Shown here piece after piece: positions 48,690 to 58,314 of a stretch of 64,000 bases of DNA (its first letter is position 1; each line of letters starts with the position of its first letter). The DNA lies in assembly GCA_013416795.1 (NCBI GenBank), contig RQSC01000028.1:549541-613540 (forward strand), in the 5' to 3' direction. The position numbers were made by a program, and so were the translations under genes. The DNA is from Prasinococcaceae sp. CCMP 1430 (taxonomy: Eukaryota; Prasinodermophyta; Palmophyllophyceae; Prasinococcales; Prasinococcaceae). The notes beneath the pieces were generated by a model. That model made no database searches, was not told the DNA's origin, and saw only the letters and a list, made by a program, of their open reading frames with translations.

Positions 48690-49839
48690 TCATTCGGCCT
48701 TCATGGCCTTGGCGCTTGCAAGCTCGAGCACATCCTCGACCATCTTCTTGAGCTTAGCCTGGGCGCGCCGTGGGCGGCCCCAGGGGTGTGCAAGTGTCAG
48801 CGAACCACGCAGCGCACCCGTTGGGAGCTTGTGAGGCGGTAGCGCGCTGCCGGCGAGCGCGGCGTGGCTGCGCACCTCGCTCGCGCCGACGCTCTCTCCA
48901 ACGCGCTTCTCCCCGCCGTGGTACGCATGGAATGTCGGCAGTGGCCCGACGCCGCGGGCCTCGGCGCTGCCCTCGCACTCGTCCACGTCAACCGACACAA
49001 AGCGCGCCGACGCGCCCGCATCTGCAGCGAGCCGTGCGAAGAGCGGCGCAATACGCTTGCAGGGGCCACACCACGACGCGCCAAAGTCCACAAACGTTGG
49101 CACGCCGGCAGCCGCACCTGTGCGCATGCGCAGGCGAGGCCGTAGCGCGCACGTTTGCGCGAGCGCGCAGTGGGCAGAGGGCGGTCAGTATGGGGCGGCG
49201 CTGGGTGCGCTTCACAGACGACGGCGCCTTGCTGACCGCTGGCGCTGGCCACCGTGCGCACGCCCTTGCACTCGCGCGTACACATGATGGGATCGCGTGG
49301 GCGCCGCGCACCATCCGCGATCAGCGCGTCCAAGTCTTCTGTACTGCTGATGACGCCGACTTCGCCTGGCGCGGGCGGCGCCACGGAGGTCGCTGCGCAG
49401 CCCTTGCGCTGCCGCGCTTCACCGCATGCCCCACCGTCCACAAGCCGACAGGAGTCGCCGTCGCACACCATTCGCTTACTGCCTGCAGCGCCACCACGGC
49501 CTTTCTTGATGATCCCGAACTTCACCATGAGCGGGCGCAGCGGATTCCATGCCGCGAGCGGTCGCAGCCACTCATCGAGCCTGCATTGCGGCGCAGCAGA
49601 GCGTCCGCTCGCGTCAGCGATCCCCCGTACTACCGCCCACACGCTCGCCACTCGCCTCTCACTTTTGCGCATGCCCTCCCTCTTGCGCGCGCGCTCGCAC
49701 AAACGCACGCGCTCGCGTTTGCGCGCGCGGGGCCGCACCTCGCCGCCCACGCCGCGGGCAGCACCGCGCGCGCCGCCCACAGCACGAGCGGGATGAGAGC
49801 GTGCACCGGCACGCAGCACGGCCCGAGGCAGACGATCAT
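48690..49839 (-). CDS. Membrane-anchored thioredoxin with UPF0729-like N-terminus
   Basis: Four exons, 49839-49739, 49580-49312, 49117-48876 and 48758-48690 (donors GTGCGG, GTGCGC, GTGCGC), join in frame to 226 residues. The N-terminus MIVCLGPCCVPVHALIPLVL is a Cys-rich signal-anchor resembling the start of UPF0729/C18orf32 proteins (CxPCxxxPVLLW). After the first intron, DEWLRPLAAWNPLRPL follows. A linker with CDGDSCRLVDGGACGE leads to a thioredoxin domain with an intact active site, VDFGASWCGPCKRIAPLF, the buried Asp in VSVDVDE and the cis-Pro in PLPTFHAYHGG. I infer a dithiol oxidoreductase tethered to a membrane, perhaps ER, with the Cys pair at the anchor as a possible lipidation site. 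Confidence 0.75.
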
Positions 49840-50027
49840 GGCGCCCCTGCGCGTGCGCGTCTGCGCGCGTGGGCAGCGGTGTGCCACTGCGCGCCGCGCG
49901 CCACCGCACGGCCAGCTCAAAATTCCTTCAACAGCCTTCAGATAATCGATGTTCGGCGCATGTGATGTGATACAGAATATGTACAGTGTCAGTGGAACAT
50001 TTACTTTTTCCTGACTGACTCCGGCAC

Positions 50028-53000
50028 TCACGAGTCGGCGGCGGATGCATGGGCCACCTCACCGGTCGAGTCGTTCTCCGCGGCGTCCTCCTCTCCGGCC
50101 TTGCCTCCGGCGTCATCGCTGGCCGCCGATGCAACGTCACCGTTGGCTTCCGCCCCGACCGGTGCCACGCCCTCGGCGATGGTCTCGGCAACCGTCGTGG
50201 ACACTTCGGTCACACCGCTCGGCAGGCTCGAGCTCCTCTCCAGGCGCTCCATCTCGTTCGCACTCACCACGAGCCCCGCGCTGGAGCGGCGGCCTTCCGA
50301 ACCGTCTTCCTCTTCGTCGTCGGATTCGTCGCCAGAGTCGTCGCCGTAGTGGGCGCGCGAGCGCGCGCCTGGGATCTCGCCATCGGTGGACCCCCCGGAG
50401 CTCGACCCGACGCCGTCGGTCATCATCATGTGCCGGTGACCATTGCGGATTCTGCGGGTGACCTGCGGGGACAAGGGGGGCGACTTGCTCGCGACTGCAG
50501 TCCCCACGGACACCTCCAGCAAAGGCGCGGGGCGCGGCACGGTCTCGCGGCCACCGTTTGGCGTGCCAAGTGCGGACGCCGCGAAGCCCGGCGGCTGCGC
50601 TGCCCTGAGCTCAACCGGCGCCGAGGGCATGCGCGCGAGCTCGGAGTGGTAGATGTAGCGCATCTCGTTGCACCAGGTGTCGTAGCGATAGCGCACGCGC
50701 AGGCTTGGCACGTTCGTCTTGTGAATGTCGTTGCCTGCCACGCCGGGAAGCCAGTACTGGTCGCTCACCCAGTGCTGCTTGCATTGGTGCGGGAAACCCG
50801 ACATGAGCACCGAGTTGCGCGCCATCTCGCACATATCACACGACGTGAGCTTCCAAACCTGGGCGGCCACACTGTACTCCTCGACGAGCGGCTCTTTGGT
50901 GAGGTGGATCTGCAACGGGTCGTCCGAGCTCAGCGAAATGAACAGCCCGCGTGCCAGAAAGGTCGGCAGCGGGTTCTTGTGGTAATCCAGGAAGAGCGAG
51001 TTGTTGGACAGGGGGCTCATGCACAGGCCGATCTGGGCGAGGTAGAACATGTACTGCAACCCCGGGCTCTTGCGCAGATTGATGCCGTGCGCGATGTTGT
51101 GGGCCAGCAGGAACGAGGTGGCCAGGTGGTCGAGGTCGCCCGCCTCGCCTGCGTGCGGGCGGAACGCGAAAGTGTTCAGCCCCTTCGACTGGCGGAAATC
51201 GTTGAGCACGTGGAGATTGGCCTCGATGTAGTAGGCGTAGTAGGCAAACGCCGGGTTGTGCGGTACGTTCCAATCGCAGGGCTGGGGCATGTGGCTCTTC
51301 GAGGGCCGTCGTTCGGGTCGGCTCTCGTCGTCCACCATGTCGAAGCCCACGACTGTCTGCAAGAACATGTGCAGCTGCGGGTGCGACTGCGGGTCGATGG
51401 TCACCTCGAAGAGCGAGTTGAAGATGTTGTCGATCATCTGCTGGAAATTCTGCAGCGTGCCGTTGCCGTGGTAGATTTCGTACAGCCGCGGGATCTGGAT
51501 CATCCACTGCACGTTGTCGCAGTGCAGAGCATTGTTGCACACCCACGCAGCGAGCGTGTCCCATTCGGTGGCCTTGCGGCCATAGATGGAGATGCGGTAC
51601 TCGGCCATCTGGTACTTGGACGCCATGAGGTCAGAGAACACCTCCTGCGTCAGCTCAGCCAGGTAGCGGCCCTCCAGGAGGTTGTCCTGTTTGATGAAGA
51701 TTTCGCGCAGCTGGCTCTGGCCGCACGGGTTGTACTTCAGGTTGAACTTGTCGAACCGGTGGAAAGTGTGCTTGTCAGCGTGCATGTCGAGCGTGTCCAC
51801 GTTCAGGTCATAGCCGGTCAGGTTGAGCAGCTCGAACACCTCTGCCAGCGTACGCTCCTTCCCGTCAATCTTGGCGACGACCTCATCGGGCTCCTTGCGC
51901 AGCTTGTGCTTGATGAAGCGCAGCAGGTGCTTCTGATTCATGCACGAGCTGTGGTGCACGTGCGTGTCGACCTTGCGCACGTTGTAGAAGTCGCGATGAG
52001 GCGCGCCCTTCTGCGCGAAGAACTCTTTGTCGGCATTGAGCATGAGGTGCATGTTGAACTTCTGCTCAAGGAGCAGCAGGCGGTGGTGGCAGAAGCTCTT
52101 CACGGGGCCCGAGTTGACGACGCGCAGCACGTGGTGCAGGTCTTTGAAGAACTCGTTGGCGGTGTGCTTCGGAGCGAAGGCCACGTTGCCGTTTCGATCG
52201 TACACGTGGACGACGCCGCGCACGAACTCGAAGCTATGGTCGCTCGCGGGGCGCGGCTCCCACACGAACGGGTTCTTCTGCTGCCGCGGCGTCGCCACGC
52301 GTCCGCCCGAGGTTGAGGTGCCTCCCGCGGCGGCCGCCGACGACGGCCGCGACACGTACACGTACTGCTCGCGCATGTCAAGCAGCCTGCGCATGTCCCG
52401 GCACACGTGCATGGTCTCCTCGTTGTGTGGGGTCTCCGGATGTTGCACAGTGACGTAGTCGTCTTCCATCTCCTGCCGCGATGGCACCGCCGTTGCGTCC
52501 AGCGTAGCGGACGAGTTGTCCTTGCGCATCCAGCCGGGCACGTTGCGGTCCGACGGCGCGTGGCTGCCCATGTGCACCTCGTTGGTCGTGCCCTCCGCCA
52601 CGCCGCCGCGCCTGCCTGGGTGCTTCGCGGCGGGGGTGAGACCTTCGCCGTCGGTCTCCTCCACCTCCGTTTCCATCTCCGACTCGAACTCGGACGGGTA
52701 CGGCGGCAGGACGCTCTCGCCACCGCGGCGCTCGCCGAGGCGCGACATTGTGCGATTCCACGGCGCCGTGTCTGTGTCCGCTCCGGTGCGATCCGCGTCG
52801 TGCTCGACGTACAGACTGGAGGACATGCCACCCATCGCGCCCTGCTGGTGGCCGTGGCGCCCGCCTGCGCCCCTCTCGCCGCCGGCAGGGGCGCCGCGGC
52901 TGCGGCCGCCGAGGTTGCTGCCGCTCAGTCCAAGCGGCGCCCCCAGCGACTTGCCCCCGCGCTCGGACCCCACGTGCCCGGCCTCGTCGTTGCCGTTCGC

Positions 53001-53256
53001 GCGGCGGTGCGGCGGGCGCTTCAGCGGGCTGCGCACGCCGTGCGACGACGAGTTGGAGCCCTGGCGGTGCATGCGCGTGTGATGGCCGTGGTGCGACCGG
53101 TCGCGCGCGCCATTGCCTTGCCCGGCGCCACCGCCGGCCGCTGCTGCGCCGCCGCCGGNGCGGGGTTCGTGCGGTGCGTGTGGTTGGTGCAGGGCGGTGA
53201 CGCGCGCACCACGCACCCTCGAAGTCGATCGACGCCATCGCCGCCCCCTCCTCCAT
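50028..53256 (-). CDS. AMPD: AMP deaminase
   Basis: Zinc enzyme converting AMP to IMP and ammonia, a control point of adenylate charge. Two exons, 53256-53217 and 53143-50028 (donor GTGCGT, phase 1), 1051 residues. The catalytic domain carries KVDTHVHHSSCMNQKHLLRF (metal-binding HxH), the large family-specific block HTFHRFDKFNLKYNPCGQ, a distal His in FRPHAGEAGD and the metal/substrate motif LSSDDPLQIHLTKEPLVEEY. The first 300 residues are disordered and family-variable, with acidic and Ser-rich patches. The C-terminal 150 residues are also low complexity and acidic (DSGDESDDEEEDGSEG), unusual for AMP deaminases. The 40-base first exon encodes MEEGAAMASIDFE. An N (53159) falls in the intron. 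Confidence 0.96.
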
Positions 53257-54425
53257 CGCCGCCGCCGGCGTGGGGCGCGCGCGCGCGCGCGCGCAGTGGC
53301 GCCCCCGCGCGCGCGCGCGCGTTCTCATTCCACCCCACCTCTCCCCCGCGCACCCGCGCGCGCGCGCGCAATTCGCGGCCGCAGCGCGGAATCGGAATCG
53401 GAATCGGGAATCGGAATCGCTGCATCGCAGCAGTGCAGCAGCGCCGCAGCGCCCCTCGCGCGGCCCAGGTGCGAACCTGCGGCACATTCAAAGGCGCCGA
53501 ACGCGAGCGCGCGAGCGAGCGCGCGCCGAATGGGAATTTGTCCCCGCGCGCGAAACGAAACGCGGCCGCACAAAAACGACGGAACGGCGGCGGCCCGAGC
53601 CCGAGCGAGCGAAGCGAGCGCATCGTTTTGCGTCGCGCTGCGGCGATCGATCCGTCCGGCGCGCGCGAAGGAGGGAGGGAGGGAGGGAGGGGGCCCCGGC
53701 CCCGCGTTCGCACTCGGCCGCGGGGCAATTCCTTTCCAATTCGGCAGAGCTCTACTCTGCTCTGCTCTGCTCTCTCTGCTCTGCTCGGCTCGGCTCTGCT
53801 CTGCTCTGCTCTCTCTGCTTGGCCTTGCTCTGCTCTGCTTGGCTTGTCTTGGCTTGGCCAGGCTTCGAGAGATTCGGATTCAACCCTATCCATTAACCCC
53901 AAACATAACCCTAACCCTATTGCACTGTTGCTTCGAGTCGATTCGGATTCGGATTCGGTGCTCCAACCACCCAACCAACCCACCAACCGACCAACCACAG
54001 GTCGGCACAAACGCGCGCGCAATTGGAATTCGCCTCTTTTTCCGCAATCCAGCTGTACTTTTTTTTCCGCAATCCGCGCTGGCAGCTTCCCTGCACGCAC
54101 GGGCGCGTTCCTCGCGGGCGCGTTCCCTCGCGCGCGCCACCTGCGCGCGCGGGCGCCCGAGCCGTTCGGAAACGCATGCCGCCCCGCGAGAGATCGCGAT
54201 AGCAGCTTCTGCGCGTGCGCGCAGCGCGCGCGCGCGCGGCCCGCATCGAGCACGCGCCACAACTCTCGCGCGCGCAGCGGGAGCAGCGCGGTGCCTCCAG
54301 CCCGCACACCGAGGAGGCTGAGCTGCGCGCGGCCGAGCGTGAGCGCCTGGTGAGCGTGTCGGACCTCGCGCGCACGGTGGCTAAGCTTGACGCGACTGTG
54401 AGATTGCAGATGGACATGACCCGCG
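53257..54425. other. Spacer with microsatellites and telomere-like repeat
   Basis: About 1.2 kb upstream of AMP deaminase (-) and the RING gene (+). Contents: alternating CG (53275-53365); a GAATCG run (53391-53415); a GAGG run near 53670; a CTCTG pentamer satellite (53752-53830); the telomere-like TAACCCTAACCCTA at 53906-53919; ATTCGGATTCGG repeats (53940-53957); and CCAACC repeats (53963-53997). Near 54310-54400 the plus strand reads EEAELRAAERERLVSVSDLA, which could be a coiled-coil exon of the RING gene but does not connect in frame. Confidence 0.6.
53752..53830. repeat. CTCTG pentamer satellite
   Basis: About 80 bases of CTCTG units with TCGGC interruptions on the plus strand. Confidence 0.9.
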
Positions 54426-54980
54426 ATGACCCGCGAGATGTGGCGGATGCTCAGCCGTGAGGTCGCAGTGGCGCTCGCGATGTGGACCAACGGCGAGGCG
54501 GAGGTCGCAAGCAGCGCGCCGCCCGCGCCGCGGCGGTGTGAGCTGGCGCGCGCGGGCACGTGCGTGGTGTGCTGCGCGGCGCCCATCGACTGCCTGCTCT
54601 ACCGCTGCGGCCACATGTGCACGTGCACGGGCTGCGCAACGCAAATCATGGCGCGCGGCCGCTTGCAGCCGGGCGGACCGCGCTGCCCAACGTGCCGGGC
54701 GCCCGTGCTTGACGTGGTGCCAGCGTACGGCGCGCCGCCCGCACTGCGGCGGTGTGAGCTGGCGCGCGCGGGCACGTGCGTGGTGTGCTGCGCGGCGCCC
54801 ATCGACTGCCTGCTCTACCGCTGCGGCCACATGTGCACGTGCGCGGGCTGCGCAACGCAAATCATGGCGCGCAGCCGCTTGCAGCGGGGCGGACCGCGCT
54901 GCCCAATGTGCCGGGCGCCCGTGCTTGACGTGGTGCCAGCGTACGGCGCGCCCCTGGCGGAGGAGAGTAGTCTCCCGTGA
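54426..54980 (+). CDS. Tandem RING-finger protein
   Basis: 184 residues with two nearly identical C3HC4-type RING fingers: [19 protein letters not shown], then the second Cys pair CTCTGC (CTCAGC in copy 2), then CPTCRAPV (CPMCRAPV). The pattern is closest to the C-terminal RINGs of NEURL/LRSAM1-type E3 ligases, which end proteins after a coiled coil. The DNA shows two adjacent copies of a 216-base unit. The start at 54426 gives a short amphipathic lead ([16 protein letters not shown]); a coiled-coil exon upstream may be missing. It probably acts as a ubiquitin E3 ligase, with dimer-like valency built in. Confidence 0.75.
   Translation: MTREMWRMLSREVAVALAMWTNGEAEVASSAPPAPRRCELARAGTCVVCCAAPIDCLLYRCGHMCTCTGCATQIMARGRLQPGGPRCPTCRAPVLDVVPAYGAPPALRRCELARAGTCVVCCAAPIDCLLYRCGHMCTCAGCATQIMARSRLQRGGPRCPMCRAPVLDVVPAYGAPLAEESSLP
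54531..54955 (+). repeat. 216-base tandem duplication encoding the RING
   Basis: Copy 1 is about 54531-54746 and copy 2 about 54747-54955. By eye they differ at roughly four positions within the shared core, each changing an amino acid (Thr/Ala, Gly/Ser, Pro/Arg, Thr/Met). Confidence 0.9.
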
Positions 54981-55075
54981 TGCACATCATGCCGCAAAGC
55001 TTCCCCGACACGTCGGGCAAACATGACGCCTGACCACTCGCGCACAATCTTGTAGAGGCGAGAGACGACGAAACA

Positions 55076-55900
55076 TCACTGGACGGTGGGGCATGGCATG
55101 AGGAGCTTCTCCTGCCACGAGCCCTCCAAGTCGTACCCCAGGCTCTCCTGCATGACCACGCCGAAGAGGGAGAGGAAAAGGTTGAGCTGAAAGGCCACCT
55201 CGAGTGTGTCGTCGTCATCCTCGGCGTACGGCAGAAAGTACAGCTGGATGCATACGCCGGCGGTGGCAATGAAGAACGCGTTTATGGAGACGTACTCCGG
55301 CGCCGCGATCTCCACCAGGACGACGAACGACGTCTGCACCAGTCGCCGGCAAATCTCATATCTGCCAGCAGTAGTAGTGCCGCATTCGGCGGCAGCGAAG
55401 GGGAGGGATTTCGCAGCGTGAGAAAATGGGCACGCACGAGCACGCGATCGCGGCTGCCGTGCGCCTCCACGCGTGCGCGAGGGGAGGCGGGATTGTTGAG
55501 GCAGATCCAAGTAGCGGGCACTCAACGGCGTCAGCATGGGCGCGCAAGGCCGCGGTGGCGTACCTAAGGGTACTGCACAGTGAAAGGGTGCACGCACCTA
55601 GTGTATACGGCGTCTGAGTTGAGCTGCGTGACGGGCACCTCAATCTCGGCGATGGAGACGAAGAGCGCGTACATGGAGACGTACTCCGGCGCCGCGACCT
55701 CCACCAGGACGACGGTCGACGTCTGCACCAGTCGCCGGCAAATCTCGTCGTGTGGTACTGTAGTAGTCTTTCTGTGATTCTGTCCCTCCGATCGCTCGAG
55801 GCGCGCTCCGCGCGCCTCGCTCGCGAGTGTTTCGGGCGCGGAAACCTCTATCAAAACACGGACAAAAACTTCCGCAAGCTGCGCGGCAGTTTCCTTCATT
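55076..55900 (-). pseudogene. Membrane-protein fragments with a duplicated exon
   Basis: On the minus strand 55370-55076 reads EICRRLVQTSFVVLVEIAAP, NAFFIATAGVCIQLYFLPYA, then DDTLEVAFQLNLFLSLFGVV, a set of membrane helices like the C-terminal part of large algal or oomycete polytopic proteins. A second copy of the first helix (EICRRLVQTSTVVLVEVAAP) lies upstream at 55746-55673, separated by intron-like sequence. The matching 74-base segments are direct repeats. No start, N-terminal domain or intact splice chain was found, so this is a remnant or the 3' end of a badly resolved gene. Confidence 0.5.
55284..55357 (-). repeat. 74-base exon repeat, copy 1 (copy 2 at 55673-55746)
   Basis: A direct repeat 389 bases apart with about three mismatches, covering the coding stretch RRLVQTS...APEYVS. 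The close match within coding sequence and the loss of similarity outside it suggest a duplicated exon. Confidence 0.85.
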
Positions 55901-56288
55901 CCTCCCTTCCTTCCGACTCAGATCGGACGTTTTATCGACTTTCGTTCGCTTTTGTTGAACGCTTTGAGCCGAGCGCGAACGCGGCCGCTCCGTCGGCGCG
56001 TTCCCCGACCGACGCCGAGCCGCGCCCACCGGCGGGGAGGGCGATGCGTGTGCGCGCGCGTGGGCGTGTGTGCGCGTGCGCGTGTGCAATGCGGGGCGCC
56101 GCGGGGTGCGAGGGGCGGCGACAGGCGCGGCGGGAGGAGGGACGGGGCCCCACCCCCTCGGCGGGGAGTGCGTGTGGACGCGGAGACACACACACACATG
56201 GTATGTACAAGCGATTCGTAGCTACTGTACACGCAGTGTACACGCGCCGCGGCGAGGGCGCCCGGCGCCGGCGAGGCGGCGGGCGCGG
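55901..56288. other. Spacer, no gene seen
   Basis: Between the membrane-protein remnant and the 3' end of the WW-PUB-ZZ gene. GT/GC alternation at 56045-56090, a short CA run at 56185-56199, and a GTAC pair TACTGTACACGCAGTGTACA at 56223-56242 with inverted symmetry. Confidence 0.6.
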
Positions 56289-57374
56289 CTACAGGCCTGC
56301 TCGCTCCCTGAGCCGCTCCCGCGCGCGCGCTGCGCTGGCGGCTCCGCCCGGGCCGCCCGCGTACGCGCCCGCCCACACATCCTCTGCGCCGTCCCGCGCG
56401 GCGGTGTTGTGGCGCCTGTCGCTGGGCGCCCGCGCCGAGAAGGTGTGCCCGCCGCCCGCGTGCACCCACTCGCCGGCCTGCATCGCGTCCCAGCAGCGCT
56501 CGCACACCACGAATCTCGCCGCGCCACCCGCGCCCGCGGCGCAGTCCTCGCACGCGTATCGGTACTCGCCCTTCAAGTCATGAGGAGCACCGCGCACGCG
56601 CCAGGTGTTGGTTGGTCAGCACTCAGCACCCAGCACACATGACCCCGTGGGTGGCATGCGCGCCCACCTCGGCTGCCTGCTGGCTGCGCGCACCTTGGGT
56701 GCGTCCGCCCTGCCAGACCAAAGGCGCTCCTGACCGGTCTCCATGCGCCCGGAGCAGCGGCTGCACGCGTCCACGTCACGCACGCCGGCGCCGCCGCCTG
56801 CGCCTGCGCTCGCCTCAGCTCGCCGCATTCCTGCCTCGCGCCTCTGAACGGCCTCCCCCAGACGCTCGGCGGCTGCGTGGCAGCGCGCGCGCGAGCTCTC
56901 GCTGCTCGGGTCCCGCAGAATGAGCTCTGCCGCAGCCTCGTCGAGCGCCCCCGCGAAGCCCGCAGCGCCGAGGAGGGCCTCCGCTGGCGCACCGCCGCCG
57001 CCGAACGCGCGAAGCGCGCGATCGAGGCGCGCGTTGGCCTTCCTCACGCTGGCGTACTTGGGCTCCGCGTGCGCGCGCGTCGCGCCGTTGCGCAGGACGG
57101 TGCATAGCGTCCGCGCGGCGTCGTCCAGGGCGTCAGCGCTCGCGCGCGCCTCAGCAGCGCCCGCGAGCATCGCATCGATCGCCAGCTCGATAGCCGCCGC
57201 GTCCGCAGCGCCAATGCCGTGACACGCCGCTGCGAGCGCGGCCGCATCCTCGAGGTGCGCTCTCGGACGCTCCCAGCTCGCGCCCCCGCCAGCACCCGCG
57301 CGCGCGTAGAACGGCCGCCCGCTGTCGGCGTCGAAGTACTCCTCCCAGGCGCCGCTGCTGCCCCCCTCGGCCAT
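56289..57374 (-). CDS. WW-PUB-ZZ domain protein
   Basis: Two exons, 57374-56784 and 56570-56289 (donor GTGCGT, acceptor GAAG, phase 0), 290 residues. N-terminal WW domain: [19 protein letters not shown] then SWERP (both Trp present). The middle (residues about 45-150) fits a PUB domain, the p97/VCP C-terminus-binding module: [14 protein letters not shown]-like helices, [19 protein letters not shown], then [11 protein letters not shown]. Exon 2 has a ZZ-type zinc finger, YACEDCAAG...[11 protein letters not shown] then [14 protein letters not shown] implies a link to p97-dependent protein quality control, WW binds Pro-rich ligands and ZZ binds N-termini or histone tails. I know no standard protein with this order. 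An alternative donor at 56746 was rejected on phase. Confidence 0.7.
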
Positions 57375-57488
57375 CGCGCCTCCTGCGGCGCTGCGGCGAC
57401 CCAACGCGGCGCGGCTGCGCCTCGCGCGCGCCGTGCGCCCGCGCGCGCTGACGGCTCCTCTTCCGCGCCGCCGGCCGGCGCAGGCGGC

Positions 57489-58241
57489 ATGACGGGGGGC
57501 ATGGCCGGCATGGCCGGCGGAGATCCGATGGAGCAGCTGCGCGCGATGGGCATGGGCGACGCCGCCGAGCTGCCGCCGGAGCAGGAGGTCGGCGAGGAGC
57601 GCGAGCTCGTGTCGGGGGGCATGCTCAAGAAGAAGCTGCTGGCGAGGGGCGAGGGCTACTCGACGCCCGAGAAGGGCGACGAGGTGACCGTGCACTACAC
57701 GGGCCGCCTCACCGACGGCACCAAGTTCGACAGCAGCGTCGACCGCGGCGACCCCTTCGTGTTCACCGTGGGCGTCGGCCAGGTGATCAAGGGCTGGGAC
57801 GAGGGCGTGGTGTCCATGCGCAAGGGCGAGAAGTGCCTGCTGACGTGCGCGCCCGACTACGCCTACGGCGCGCGCGGCTCGCCGCCCACCATCCCGGCGA
57901 ACGCCACGCTCGAGTTCGAGGTGGAGCTCATCGCCTGGAAGAGCGTCAACGACCTCAACGGCGACGGCACGGTCGTCAAGAGGGTGGTGCGCGAGGGCAG
58001 CGGCTGGGAGAAGCCCAAGGACCTCGACGAGGTGGAGGTGGCCTACTCGGTGGCGGGCGCCGGCGGCGAGCGGGTGGTGGCCGAGACGACCGCCGAGTTC
58101 TCGCTCGCCGACGGCCACCTGTGCGCCGGCCTCGCGGACGTCGCGCGCAGCATGAAGCGGGGCGAGCGCGCGCTGGCGACGCTGAGCGGCGCGGCGCTCG
58201 CGCCGGCGCCCCGGACGCGCGCCGCCGCAGACGCTCGCTGA
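57489..58241 (+). CDS. FKBP-type peptidyl-prolyl isomerase, one intact and one diverged domain
   Basis: 250 residues. After a Gly/Met-rich leader the first FKBP domain is complete: [79 protein letters not shown]. The Tyr, Phe, Asp, Trp, Tyr and Phe pocket residues are present, so it should bind FK506-like ligands and isomerise Xaa-Pro. A second, shortened FKBP-like unit follows ([20 protein letters not shown]) but lacks the pocket residues. There is no TPR domain, unlike plant FKBP62/65. The start at 57489 lies 114 bases from the divergent WW-PUB-ZZ start, so the two share a compact promoter. Confidence 0.92.
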   Translation: MTGGMAGMAGGDPMEQLRAMGMGDAAELPPEQEVGEERELVSGGMLKKKLLARGEGYSTPEKGDEVTVHYTGRLTDGTKFDSSVDRGDPFVFTVGVGQVIKGWDEGVVSMRKGEKCLLTCAPDYAYGARGSPPTIPANATLEFEVELIAWKSVNDLNGDGTVVKRVVREGSGWEKPKDLDEVEVAYSVAGAGGERVVAETTAEFSLADGHLCAGLADVARSMKRGERALATLSGAALAPAPRTRAAADAR

Positions 58242-58314
58242 CCGGCGCGCGCTGAGTGCGACCGCGCCCCAAACGCCAAGTCCCTCTCAGAGCAGGCGAC
58301 GACGCTGCGCACGC

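Noticed and set aside
50049-52316. 755-codon plus-strand frame across AMP deaminase
   Set aside because: Antisense shadow of a well-supported enzyme, with unstructured composition.
52407-54353. 648-codon plus-strand frame
   Set aside because: Runs antisense over the AMP deaminase 5' end and then through microsatellite spacer, with no motif.
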